From NCBI RefSeq assembly GCF_027625475.1, contig NZ_CP115174.1:1798001-1862000 (forward strand): 64,000 nt of DNA, in the 5' to 3' direction. The first letter of the stretch is position 1. Each line of letters begins with the position of its first letter. The notes under the pieces were generated by a model that did no database searches, was not told the origin of the DNA, and was given only the letters and a program-made list of their open reading frames with translations. The position numbers and the translations under genes are program-made. This DNA is from Sphingomonas abietis. GTDB lineage: Bacteria > Pseudomonadota > Alphaproteobacteria > Sphingomonadales > Sphingomonadaceae. Positions 41,862 through 50,110 of the stretch are shown one piece after another.

Positions 41862-43702
41862 GCCTTGGCCTCGGCGATGTAGCGGTCGATCACGCCTTCG
41901 AGCAGTTCGAGCGGCACGCCGCCGGTCTTGATCACGGCATCGTCATAGCCCGGCAGGGTGAACCGGTCGCCGAGCGCGGCCTTCGTCTTGTCGCGCAGGC
42001 GGACGATCTCGTTATGGCCCATCATATATCCGCAGGCCTGGCCCGGCGAAGCGCAATAGCGATCGACCTCGCTGGTCGCCGCGCCCTTGCCCTTGCCGCT
42101 TTCTGTGGCGAGGAACGCGACCGCCTTGTCCCGGCTCCAGCCCATCGCATGGAGCCCGGTGTCGGCGACGAGGCGGCACGCACGGAATTGCTGGCCCTGA
42201 AGATAGCCGATCCGGCTCCACGGATCATGGTCGTACAGGCCGCTCTCGTCGATCAGCTGCTCGGCATAGAGCGCCCAGCCTTCGACGAAGGCGTTGAAGC
42301 CGGTCAGCGAACTGATCGACGGCACCTCCGCATGATGCTCGGCGAGGTAGCCGAGCTGCCAGGTGTGGCCGGGAATGCCCTCATGCGCGGTCAGGGTGGC
42401 GAGCTGGTAGCGCGGCCACAGCGAGGTCGACTTGAGGTTGACGTAATAGATCGCCGGGCGCGAGCCATCGAGCGCGGCGGGGTTCATGTAGCCGAGCCCG
42501 GCGCCATCCTGGATATCGGGCGGCACGCGCTTGACGATCACGTCGGCCTTGAGGCCAAGGCCGCTCAGCCTGGGCATGATCGGCCGCACCATCGCGATCC
42601 GCTCGTTGAGATAGGCGAGCAGATCGGCGCGGCCCTGATCGGTATCCGGGTAGAGGAATTTCGGATCGCTGTTGAGCGCCTGCAGACGCTCGCCGACGCT
42701 GCCCTGGGTCATTCCCTGCGCCTTCAGGATCGTGTCGATCCGCGCCTTGATCTCCTCATTCTGATCGAGCCCGATCTGGTGGATCTCCTGCGGGCTGTGC
42801 GTGGTCGTGGTGCCGAGCCGGAGCGCCCAGGCATAATAGGCCTCGCCGTCTGGCAGGCGCTGCACGCCCGCCGTCATCGGCGCATCGGCGGTGGATGCCG
42901 CGAAGGCGGCGATCTGGCGATCGAGCGCCGGATAGACCATCGTCTCGACGATCTTCTGCGCGCGCTCGCTATAGCCGGACAGGCCGAGCTTCCGGGTCTT
43001 CGTGGCGAGGTTGCCGACCAGCGTCTGCTCGCCGGCCGGGGTCGCGCGGAAACCCTTGAGGATGCCCAAAGTGGTGTCGGCGATGAACTTCGGCGGCATC
43101 ACGCCGATCGCGGCCTGCGTCTTGATGCGCGCGGTTTCCTGATCGATCACGCGGGCGAAGGCGGCGACGCGGGCAACATAGGCCTCGGCATCGGCCTTGC
43201 TGGTCACGTCATGCGCGGAGACCAGGAAATCGGGCGTGCTGCCGACCGCGCCATTCTGCTGGCTGACCACATAGGGGCCGGTGCCGCCGGCAAAGCCCGC
43301 GCCCGCGCCGCCGCCATAACGAAAGGCGGTGCCGTCGATGCCGCGCTCGGCCGCATAGCGCACCGTGTCGTAGCGGATCTGGTCGCTGGGCGAGAGCGTG
43401 GCGCGATCGGTCTTGAGCAGGCGTGCATGGATCGATCGGATCGCGGCATCCCCTTGGGCGATCCCTGCCTCGCTATTGTCCGACAGCCGGGCGCGCAGCG
43501 GGGCCAGCTTGCCATGATCGAGGCCGAGCTGGGTGGCGCTTTCGGGCGAAAGCGTCAGCAGTTCATCGGTGAAACCGTCCAGTTGCGCGCGGAATGCGGC
43601 GTCGGCGGTGCCGGCCGCTGCCGACGCCATGGCGGGCAGCAGCGCGATCGCGCCTCCGGCCGCGGCGCCGGCCAGCAGGTCGCGACGGTGAAACTGGGTC
43701 AT
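41858..43702 (-). CDS. DUF885-family secreted metalloprotein
   Basis: A 614-residue DUF885 protein. I start at the ATG at 43702, with AAGGGAGA upstream. The N-terminus HRRDLLAGAAAGGAIALLPAMASA is a twin-arginine signal, so the folded protein should be exported by Tat. The gluzincin-like motif HEGIPGHTW (HExxxH-like) is followed by a helix with FVEGWALYAEQL, giving a likely zinc site as in M32/DUF885 peptidase-like proteins. YDHDPWSRIGYLQGQQFRACR is another family block. It is probably a periplasmic peptidase; the substrate is unknown. Confidence 0.88.
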   Translation of the reverse strand: MTQFHRRDLLAGAAAGGAIALLPAMASAAAGTADAAFRAQLDGFTDELLTLSPESATQLGLDHGKLAPLRARLSDNSEAGIAQGDAAIRSIHARLLKTDRATLSPSDQIRYDTVRYAAERGIDGTAFRYGGGAGAGFAGGTGPYVVSQQNGAVGSTPDFLVSAHDVTSKADAEAYVARVAAFARVIDQETARIKTQAAIGVMPPKFIADTTLGILKGFRATPAGEQTLVGNLATKTRKLGLSGYSERAQKIVETMVYPALDRQIAAFAASTADAPMTAGVQRLPDGEAYYAWALRLGTTTTHSPQEIHQIGLDQNEEIKARIDTILKAQGMTQGSVGERLQALNSDPKFLYPDTDQGRADLLAYLNERIAMVRPIMPRLSGLGLKADVIVKRVPPDIQDGAGLGYMNPAALDGSRPAIYYVNLKSTSLWPRYQLATLTAHEGIPGHTWQLGYLAEHHAEVPSISSLTGFNAFVEGWALYAEQLIDESGLYDHDPWSRIGYLQGQQFRACRLVADTGLHAMGWSRDKAVAFLATESGKGKGAATSEVDRYCASPGQACGYMMGHNEIVRLRDKTKAALGDRFTLPGYDDAVIKTGGVPLELLEGVIDRYIAEAKA

Positions 43703-43836
43703 GCGGTCTCCCTTTTCTATGGAACGCGGGATGGATCGGCTCCGCCATGACGGCGGGCGCGATCGCCATGGAAATCCGCTGCGTCCTTGGCGGGAGGCTA
43801 GGAGGGAGACGGCCCCCGTGCAAGCGCGGCCAGCCG

Positions 43837-44310
43837 TCAGCCTCGCAGCGGCGGCTGTTTCTCGACCGCCATGCGGACGGTCGCCATCGCGCCCTCGGCC
43901 TCCTTCACTTCCTTCATGATCGCGGCGCGATCCCGATGATCGAGATAGGCGCCCGATTCGAGCGAGGCCACCACCACCTGCATGACGTCGATCGCCTCGC
44001 GAACCGAATGGGCGACGGCGAGGCGGATGCTGACGGTCTCGTCGAGCGTTCCGTCCGGCCGGCGGGCCAGCACGAAGCCGCTGTCGTCGGCGAAGAACTG
44101 GAGCAGGCGCGGATCGGGCACCAGCGCGATCAGCTGGCGGATCTCCCCGGCGCGAAACCGGGTGCGGCCGTTCAGCCGACCATGGAGCGTGGCATAGGTC
44201 AGGCCAAGGCTCTCCGCCGCGACCTCGATGGAGACGAGCTTTTCCACCACCAGCAATTGGTAGGCCAGCATCGCGAACTCGCAATGCTTGGGCTGTGCGT
44301 CCGCGATCAT
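43837..44310 (-). CDS. Phage CII-like (CP76-type) regulatory protein
   Basis: A 157-residue soluble protein. The segment VAAESLGLTYATLHGRLNGRTRFRAGEIRQLIALVPDPRLLQFFADDSGF resembles the helix-turn-helix region and following conserved tail of the phage regulatory protein CII (CP76) family, ending in a helical C-terminus. Stand-alone copies occur in bacterial chromosomes. No other phage gene is near, so it is best seen as a domesticated or stray regulator. AGGGGATAGGA lies just before the ATG at 44310. It is divergent from mscS. Confidence 0.6.
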   Translation of the reverse strand: MIADAQPKHCEFAMLAYQLLVVEKLVSIEVAAESLGLTYATLHGRLNGRTRFRAGEIRQLIALVPDPRLLQFFADDSGFVLARRPDGTLDETVSIRLAVAHSVREAIDVMQVVVASLESGAYLDHRDRAAIMKEVKEAEGAMATVRMAVEKQPPLRG

Positions 44311-44500
44311 TCCTATCCCCTGTCATTCCCGTTCGGCATGGGACCGACGACGAGGGCGATTGTCAAACGGAAGCGACGGCGCGAGCGCGAGCCGGGCCGA
44401 GGCCCGCGCGCGGCGATGCGGCGTATGGAACCCTCGGCGCCATGCCCCGTTCGCAGCCGCAGCAAGACGTCCCCTCGCTCATATATTCAGGAGGAGCGCG

Positions 44501-45589
44501 ATGCGCGATCCGATAGGCTGGCCGACGCTGGCCGGCTCCGAAGCGGGCATATGGACCCGCTACATGCTGGTGGCGGTCGTCGCCATTCTGGCGGCCGGGC
44601 TGATCCATGCCGCACTGACCTTCGTCCTGAAACGTGCCGCTGCGCGCACCAAGACGCAGGCCGACGACATCATCATTCGCCGCCTGCGCGGGCCGACGCG
44701 CTGGGTCTTCGCGGTGAGCGCGCTGATGATCGCCCAGCCGGCGATGCAACTCGGCCCGACCGGGCTGGAATGGTGGCATTTCCTGGCGGGCCTGCTGACG
44801 CCGGCGCTGATCGGCTGGCTGGCGATCGCGCTGCTCGCCGCCGGCAACGACATCGTACAGGATCGCACCGACATCACGGTGGCCGACAATCTGCGCGCGC
44901 GGCGCCGGCGGACGCGGTTCGGCATCCTCTATCGCATCGGTTTCTTCGTGATCCTGGTGATCACCATCTGCCTGATGCTGATGTCGATCCCGGCGGTGCG
45001 GACGGTCGGCGTGACGCTCGCCGCATCCGCCGGCATCGGCGCGCTGGCGGTGGGCGCGGCCGCGCAGCCCGCGCTCAAGAACATCATCGGCGGCATCCAG
45101 ATGGCCTTTTCGGAGCCGATCCGGATCGACGATGTGGTGATCGTGGATGGCGAGTGGGGCAAGATCGAGGAGATCAACCTCACCTTCGTGGTGGTGCGGA
45201 TCTGGGACGATCGCCGGCTGGTGGTGCCGGTCGCCAAGTTCATGGAGGAGAATTTCCAGAACTGGACACGGCGGACCTCCGATCTGCTCGGCACCACCTT
45301 CCTCCACGTTGATCGCACGGCCGACGTGCCGAGGCTGCGGCGCAAGCTCACCGAGATCGTTTCCAACGATCCGCTGTGGGACGGGCGCGTCTGCGGCCTC
45401 CAGGTGACGGACAGCTTCCCCTGGCATATCGAACTGCGCTGCCTGATGAGCGCCGCCGACGCGCCACGATCGTTCGATCTACGCTGCAACGTGCGGGAAG
45501 CGATGACCGCCTATATCGCTGCGGAAATGCCCGAGGCGATCCCGCGCCAGCAGGACAGGATCGAATTCGTCGGGGCGAGGGCGTCCTAA
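44501..45589 (+). CDS. MscS-family mechanosensitive ion channel
   Basis: Opens in response to membrane tension to release solutes on hypo-osmotic shock. From ATG 44501, six bases after AGGAGG, the product is 362 residues with four to five N-terminal helices, then the pore helix SAGIGALAVGAAAQPALKNIIGG (the glycine/alanine-rich TM3). The beta domain starts at PIRIDDVVIVDGEWGKIEEI, and a mixed alpha/beta C-terminal domain follows. The layout is that of medium-length MscS homologues. The nearby trehalose operon makes an osmotic-stress theme plausible. Confidence 0.9.
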   Translation: MRDPIGWPTLAGSEAGIWTRYMLVAVVAILAAGLIHAALTFVLKRAAARTKTQADDIIIRRLRGPTRWVFAVSALMIAQPAMQLGPTGLEWWHFLAGLLTPALIGWLAIALLAAGNDIVQDRTDITVADNLRARRRRTRFGILYRIGFFVILVITICLMLMSIPAVRTVGVTLAASAGIGALAVGAAAQPALKNIIGGIQMAFSEPIRIDDVVIVDGEWGKIEEINLTFVVVRIWDDRRLVVPVAKFMEENFQNWTRRTSDLLGTTFLHVDRTADVPRLRRKLTEIVSNDPLWDGRVCGLQVTDSFPWHIELRCLMSAADAPRSFDLRCNVREAMTAYIAAEMPEAIPRQQDRIEFVGARAS

Positions 45590-45633
45590 GCCGTTCATTG
45601 CGCCGTCATCCCTCGGCGGTGTAAAAGAGCGGC

Positions 45634-45984
45634 ATGACGACGTTTGCGCCCTTTGGCCTCGCGAGAATGGCGGCCGTGCTCATGCTGGCGGGTTTGGCGA
45701 CCGGCACGCTGGCGCAGTCGACGCCGCTGGCCGATCCCGACACGCTCAGCCTGACCGACGCACAGAAGAGCGAGCTATTGGCACACGACACCGAGAGCAG
45801 CGTCGATGCCGCCCGTACCGGCTTGGGCAGCGGCGGCCCGGATCGCCGGATCCATGGCGAGGTCGGGGTGATGGTCGGCTCGAATGGCGCGCGCGGCGCT
45901 TATGGCACGGCCGCCATCCCGCTGGGCGACAATGCCGGCGCCATGGTGTCCGTCGAGAGCAGCCATTACGGGCGGCCGCACTAG
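45634..45984 (+). CDS. Small secreted protein of unknown function
   Basis: A protein of up to 116 residues with an N-terminal signal (MAAVLMLAGLATGTLAQ, around residues 12-28) and a short mature domain ending IHGEVGVMVGSNGARGAYGTAAIPLGDNAGAMVSVESSHYG. This small Gly/Ala-rich beta-like repeat resembles short uncharacterised sphingomonad proteins. An ATG at 45667 is a possible alternative start. The ribosome binding site is weak. It is convergent with otsA, and the two stop codons lie in the arms of one hairpin (45981-46012). Confidence 0.6.
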   Translation: MTTFAPFGLARMAAVLMLAGLATGTLAQSTPLADPDTLSLTDAQKSELLAHDTESSVDAARTGLGSGGPDRRIHGEVGVMVGSNGARGAYGTAAIPLGDNAGAMVSVESSHYGRPH

Positions 45985-46012
45985 CCGCCCGGACCCATGC
46001 GTCGGGCGCTAG
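45981..46012. terminator. Shared hairpin between convergent genes
   Basis: CTAGC-CGCCCG (45981-45991) can pair with CGGGCGCTAG (46003-46012) with one bulged base. The two CTAG ends contain the stop codons of both convergent genes. The shape fits a compact bidirectional terminator, although T runs are missing. Confidence 0.45.
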
Positions 46013-47418
46013 GCGCCCTTGTCCTGTTCCGCCACGGCGAGCGAATCATCGTCGCCCATCAGTTCCTGGGTGAAGCGACGGCGCCACCACAGCACGTCTT
46101 TCTCCTCGATGCCGTCCATCAAGGCACGCCAGCGGCGAATCCGCTCGTCCTTGGGCATGGCGAGCGCCTGGACGATCGCGTCGGACATCTCCTCGGCCGA
46201 ATAGGGATTCACCAGCACCGCATCCTTCATCTGCTCGGCGGCACCGGCGAAGCGCGAGAGGATGAGCACGCCGGGATCCTCCGGATCCTGCGCGGCGACA
46301 TATTCCTTGGCGACCAGGTTCATGCCGTCGCGCAATGGCGTCACCAGCCCGATCCGCGCGGCGCGATAGATGCCGGCGAGCACATGGCGCGGGAAGCCCT
46401 GGTTGACGTAGCGGATCGGCACCCAGTCGATATCGGCATAGGCGCCGTTGATGCGGCCTGAGAGCGCGTCGAGCGTGGCACGGATGCGCTGATAGCTGCC
46501 GACTTCGCCGCGGGATGGCGGCGCGATCTGGAGGAGGAACACCTCCTTCCGCTGCTCGGGATGATCGACCAGGAAGCGCTCGTAGCCGAGGAAGCGTTCC
46601 TCCAGACCCTTGGAGTAATCGAGCCGGTCGACACCGACGATGAGATCGCGCCCATCGGCGGAATCGCGCATCCTGCGGTAGGTGAGCCGCGCGGACGTCG
46701 AGGTGGCGGCCTCCACGAATTCCTTGGTGTCGATGCCGATCGGGCAGGCGATCGCCTTCACCGATCGATCGCCGAGGTGGATGGTGCCGTCTTCGGACAT
46801 GGTCGCGCCGAGATCGAGCGTCACATAATCGCGGAACGCCTCGAGCCATTCGTCGGTGTGGAAGCCGATCACGTCATAGGCGAGCAGGGTCGTCACCAGC
46901 TCCGCGGCATGGGGCAGCGACGACAGCAGGCGGCGCGGCGGCCACGGGATGTGGAGGAAAAAGCCCATGCGGTTGTTGCAGCCGCGCTTGCGCAGCTCGT
47001 GGCCGAGCGGGATCATGTGATAATCCTGCACCCACACCACATCGTCCTGCTCGATCAGCGGGCGGACGGTATCGGCGAAGCGCTCGTTGACGCGCTGATA
47101 GCCATCCTCGAACCCGCGCTCGAACTCGGCGAGATCGATGCGATAGTGGAACAGCGGCCACAGCGTCCGGTTGGCGTAGCCGTTATAATATTCATCGATG
47201 TCCTGCGCCTCGAGGTCGACGGTGGCGGTGGTGACGCCCTCGGAACGCTGGAAATTGATCTGGCCGGTGAACTCGTCGGTGGGTTCGCCAGACCAGCCGA
47301 ACCAGATGCCGCGATACTCGCGCAGCGCCGCCTGGAAGGCGACGGCGAGGCCGCCCTGCGCGCCGGATTGACCCTTGGGTGCGGACACGCGGTTCGAGAT
47401 GACGATCAGGCGGCTCAT
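46009..47418 (-). CDS. otsA: Alpha,alpha-trehalose-phosphate synthase
   Basis: Makes trehalose-6-phosphate from UDP-glucose and glucose-6-phosphate. I start at ATG 47418, overlapping the GH15 stop (ATGA), giving 469 residues of a GT20, GT-B fold enzyme. SRLIVISNRVSAPKGQSGAQGG starts the nucleotide-sugar loop, VWVQDYHMIPLGHELR and RMGFFLHIPWPPRRLLSSLPHA are conserved acceptor regions, and VGVDRLDYSKGLEERFLGYERFL and SRFAGAAEQMKDAVLVNPYSAEEMSDAI contain donor-binding residues. It is the last gene of otsB-GH15-otsA. The product is an osmotic and desiccation protectant. Confidence 0.95.
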   Translation of the reverse strand: MSRLIVISNRVSAPKGQSGAQGGLAVAFQAALREYRGIWFGWSGEPTDEFTGQINFQRSEGVTTATVDLEAQDIDEYYNGYANRTLWPLFHYRIDLAEFERGFEDGYQRVNERFADTVRPLIEQDDVVWVQDYHMIPLGHELRKRGCNNRMGFFLHIPWPPRRLLSSLPHAAELVTTLLAYDVIGFHTDEWLEAFRDYVTLDLGATMSEDGTIHLGDRSVKAIACPIGIDTKEFVEAATSTSARLTYRRMRDSADGRDLIVGVDRLDYSKGLEERFLGYERFLVDHPEQRKEVFLLQIAPPSRGEVGSYQRIRATLDALSGRINGAYADIDWVPIRYVNQGFPRHVLAGIYRAARIGLVTPLRDGMNLVAKEYVAAQDPEDPGVLILSRFAGAAEQMKDAVLVNPYSAEEMSDAIVQALAMPKDERIRRWRALMDGIEEKDVLWWRRRFTQELMGDDDSLAVAEQDKGA

Positions 47419-49214
47419 CGGATCGAATTCCATGGCTTGGACAGCATGACGGCACAGTTGATCATGCCGACCAGCGAATAGGTTTGCGGATAATTGCCCC
47501 ACAGCTCGTTGGTGGCGGGATCGATATCCTCGGACAACAGCCCGGCGGCGGTGCGCCGCTTGAGCATCTCCTCGAACAGCTGGCGCGCATCCTCGTGGCG
47601 GCCGGTCTGGTAGAGCGCCTCGATCAGCCAGAAGGTGCAGACGTTGAAGGCGGAGTGGGGGACGCCGAAATCATCCTCGCTGTCATAGCGCAGCATGTCG
47701 GTGCCGCGCCGCAGCCCGGTCTCCAGCGCGTAGAGCGTGGCGCGATAGCGCTTGTCGGCGGGGCTGAGGAACCGCAGATCCAGCAGCTGGATCAGGCTGG
47801 CATCGAGATCGTCGCCCGAGAAGGTGGCGGACAGGCGCTGGGTATCGGTGCGCCACGCCTTCTCCACGATGGTGGCGTGCATGGCATCGGCGCGATCCTG
47901 CCAGAAATGGTAGCGATCCTCGAGCCCGAGCTTGTGCGCGGCATTGGCGAGCCGGTCGCACGCCGCCCAGCACATCGCCGCCGAATAGGTGTGGACCGAC
48001 TGGCGGGTGCGCAATTCCCACAGCCCGGCATCGGGCTTGTCATGCACCTCCCAGGCGAGATCACCGACCACCTCCAGCGCGCGGAAATCCTCCTCGTCGG
48101 CCATGCGGAACAGGCGATGATCGAAGAAGGCCTGTACGTTGCACAGGATGATCTGCCCATAGGCATCATGCTGGACCTGCTCATAGGCCTGGTTGCCGAC
48201 CCGCACCGGCCCCATGCCGCGATAGCCGTCGAGGCCGGTCTCGATCCGCTCCTCCAGCTTGGCCTCGCCGAGCACGCCGTAGAGCGGCTGGACATGGCCG
48301 TCCTTGGCGTTCTCCACGATGTTGCGCAGATAGGCGAGGTAGCTTTCCAGCACGTCCAGCGCGCCGACCCGGTTGAGCGCCTGCACGGTGTAATAGGCGT
48401 CACGGATCCAGCAGTAGCGATAATCCCAGTTGCGCCCGGAATCGGCATGTTCGGGGATGGAGGTGGTGAGCGCCGCGACGATCGCGCCGGTCTCCTCATG
48501 CTGGCAGAGCTTGAGCGTGATCGCCGAGCGGATGACGATGTCCTGCCATTCCAGCGGGGTGGCGAGGCCGCGGACCCACGCCTGCCACTCCGTCGTGGTG
48601 TCATGGAGCATCCGCATCAGCGCCGGCATCAGCGCGGTGGAGAAGCTCTCGTCCGGCCCGAGGAAGAAGTTCAGCGGATGCTCCAGCCGGAACACGCGCT
48701 CCTCCTCGATATAGCCGACCGGCGCATCGGTAGAGAGGCGCACCGCCTCGCCGTTGAGCATGAAGCGGATATGGTGCGATCCGGTCGTCGTGGTGACGTC
48801 GGCATGGCCCCAGCCGCGGGTCGGGCGCAGCCGGACGCGGATGCGGGGCGAACCCGACACCGGCCGCACCATCCGGACGAAGGCGACCGGGCGATAGATG
48901 CGCTCGTTGCTGGTGTAGCGCGGGCAGAAATCGGTGATCTCGATGGCGTTGCCATGCTCATCCTCCTGCCGGGTGATGAGGATCGGCGTGTTGCGGAGGT
49001 AATGCTGCTCGGTCTTGGCGCAGCCCTCCAGCTCGATCGCCCACATGCCCTTGGCGTCGTCGGCGCCGGCCTCGACGCCGGAGAGCAGGGACGAGAAGAT
49101 CGGATCGCCGTCGACGCGCGGCAGGCATCCCCAGACGAAGCGGCCCTGCCGGTCGATCAGCGCGGAGACCTGGCAATTGCCGATCGGCCAGAGATCCAGA
49201 TTGGTCTTGATCAT
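47415..49214 (-). CDS. Glycoside hydrolase family 15 protein (trehalase or glucoamylase-like)
   Basis: A 599-residue cytoplasmic GH15 protein without a signal peptide: an N-terminal beta-sandwich (residues 1-250), then an (alpha/alpha)6 barrel starting around SGRNWDYRYCWIRDAYYTVQALNRVG, the canonical GH15 motif. Family members include glucoamylases, glucodextranases and bacterial trehalases. It lies between otsB and otsA with 4-base overlaps on both sides, so a trehalose- or glucan-related role is likely, for example recycling of trehalose. Substrate choice cannot be read from sequence alone. Confidence 0.9.
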   Translation of the reverse strand: MIKTNLDLWPIGNCQVSALIDRQGRFVWGCLPRVDGDPIFSSLLSGVEAGADDAKGMWAIELEGCAKTEQHYLRNTPILITRQEDEHGNAIEITDFCPRYTSNERIYRPVAFVRMVRPVSGSPRIRVRLRPTRGWGHADVTTTTGSHHIRFMLNGEAVRLSTDAPVGYIEEERVFRLEHPLNFFLGPDESFSTALMPALMRMLHDTTTEWQAWVRGLATPLEWQDIVIRSAITLKLCQHEETGAIVAALTTSIPEHADSGRNWDYRYCWIRDAYYTVQALNRVGALDVLESYLAYLRNIVENAKDGHVQPLYGVLGEAKLEERIETGLDGYRGMGPVRVGNQAYEQVQHDAYGQIILCNVQAFFDHRLFRMADEEDFRALEVVGDLAWEVHDKPDAGLWELRTRQSVHTYSAAMCWAACDRLANAAHKLGLEDRYHFWQDRADAMHATIVEKAWRTDTQRLSATFSGDDLDASLIQLLDLRFLSPADKRYRATLYALETGLRRGTDMLRYDSEDDFGVPHSAFNVCTFWLIEALYQTGRHEDARQLFEEMLKRRTAAGLLSEDIDPATNELWGNYPQTYSLVGMINCAVMLSKPWNSIR

Positions 49215-49975
49215 GCTTCACCCCCTGCAACGCCACCCAGCCAGGCATGGACATCGGCCACGCTGGCCAATCGATAACGCGCCGCCGTCTCGCGGGGTCC
49301 GCCGACCAGGATCCCGTATCCGCCCAGCGCTTCGGCGGCGGCGAAGCCGGCCTCGTCGGTCAGGTCGTCGCCGATGAAGATCGGCTGCGTGCCCCGCATC
49401 GGCGGCTCGGCCATGAAGCGGCGGACGGCATCGCCCTTGTCGGCGCCGGCGGCGCGCAGTTCGACCACCATCTTGCCATGCTGGAGGGAGAAGCCCGTCC
49501 GCGCCGCCACTGCGGCCGCCAGCGCGTCGCAGGCAGGGCCGGCATCGGGCGCCTGCCGATAATGGAGCGCGGCGCCATAGGGCTTGTCCTCGACCACGAT
49601 GCCGGGATGATCCGCCGCGAGCGCGTGAAATGCCGCCAGCGCATCAGCGATCGCCTCGGGGCGTTGCGGCGCTTCGTGGCAACCATCCATCCAGCGCAGT
49701 TCGAGGCCGTGGCTGCCGGCGACGGCCAGCGGCTGGTCGCTCATGCCGAGGTGGGACAGGATATCGCCGATGCTCCGGCCGCTGACCACCGCGATCCGGT
49801 GATCCATCCTTTGTGTCAGCCTGGTCAGCAGGCCGTTGAGCGACGGCGCCACCACCACGGCGTCATGCCGCGGGGCGATATCGACCAGGGTGCCGTCGAA
49901 ATCGAGAAACAGGCTGATATCGGCCGCCCGATCGACGATCGGCGGGGCGGGAAGCAAGGTCAGATGTTCGGGCAT
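49211..49975 (-). CDS. otsB: Trehalose-6-phosphate phosphatase
   Basis: Removes phosphate from trehalose-6-phosphate to give trehalose. The HAD-type motif Asp25-x-Asp27 (LFLDFDGTLVD) holds the nucleophile, VVSGRSIGDILSHL is motif II, and IFIGDDLTDEAGFAAAEALGG is motif IV. I start at ATG 49975, with GGAAA upstream, for 254 residues; upstream in-frame sequence looks non-coding. It is first in the operon and overlaps the GH15 gene by four bases. Confidence 0.93.
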   Translation of the reverse strand: MPEHLTLLPAPPIVDRAADISLFLDFDGTLVDIAPRHDAVVVAPSLNGLLTRLTQRMDHRIAVVSGRSIGDILSHLGMSDQPLAVAGSHGLELRWMDGCHEAPQRPEAIADALAAFHALAADHPGIVVEDKPYGAALHYRQAPDAGPACDALAAAVAARTGFSLQHGKMVVELRAAGADKGDAVRRFMAEPPMRGTQPIFIGDDLTDEAGFAAAEALGGYGILVGGPRETAARYRLASVADVHAWLGGVAGGEA

Positions 49976-50110
49976 GAGTTTCCGGTGTGGCCGCAGGATG
50001 ATAAGCAAACGCAGCGCGACAGGATCGTTCCGCAACCGAACATGTTTTTTGTCGCGTTGCGGCATCGCGATATTGGCGACGCTCTTTGCGCCGACTTGTA
50101 AACCGCCTAG

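Noticed and set aside
43837..44310. Remnant prophage around the CII-like gene
   Set aside because: Neighbouring genes (DUF885, yjbQ, mscS) are chromosomal and no integrase, terminase or structural gene is present.
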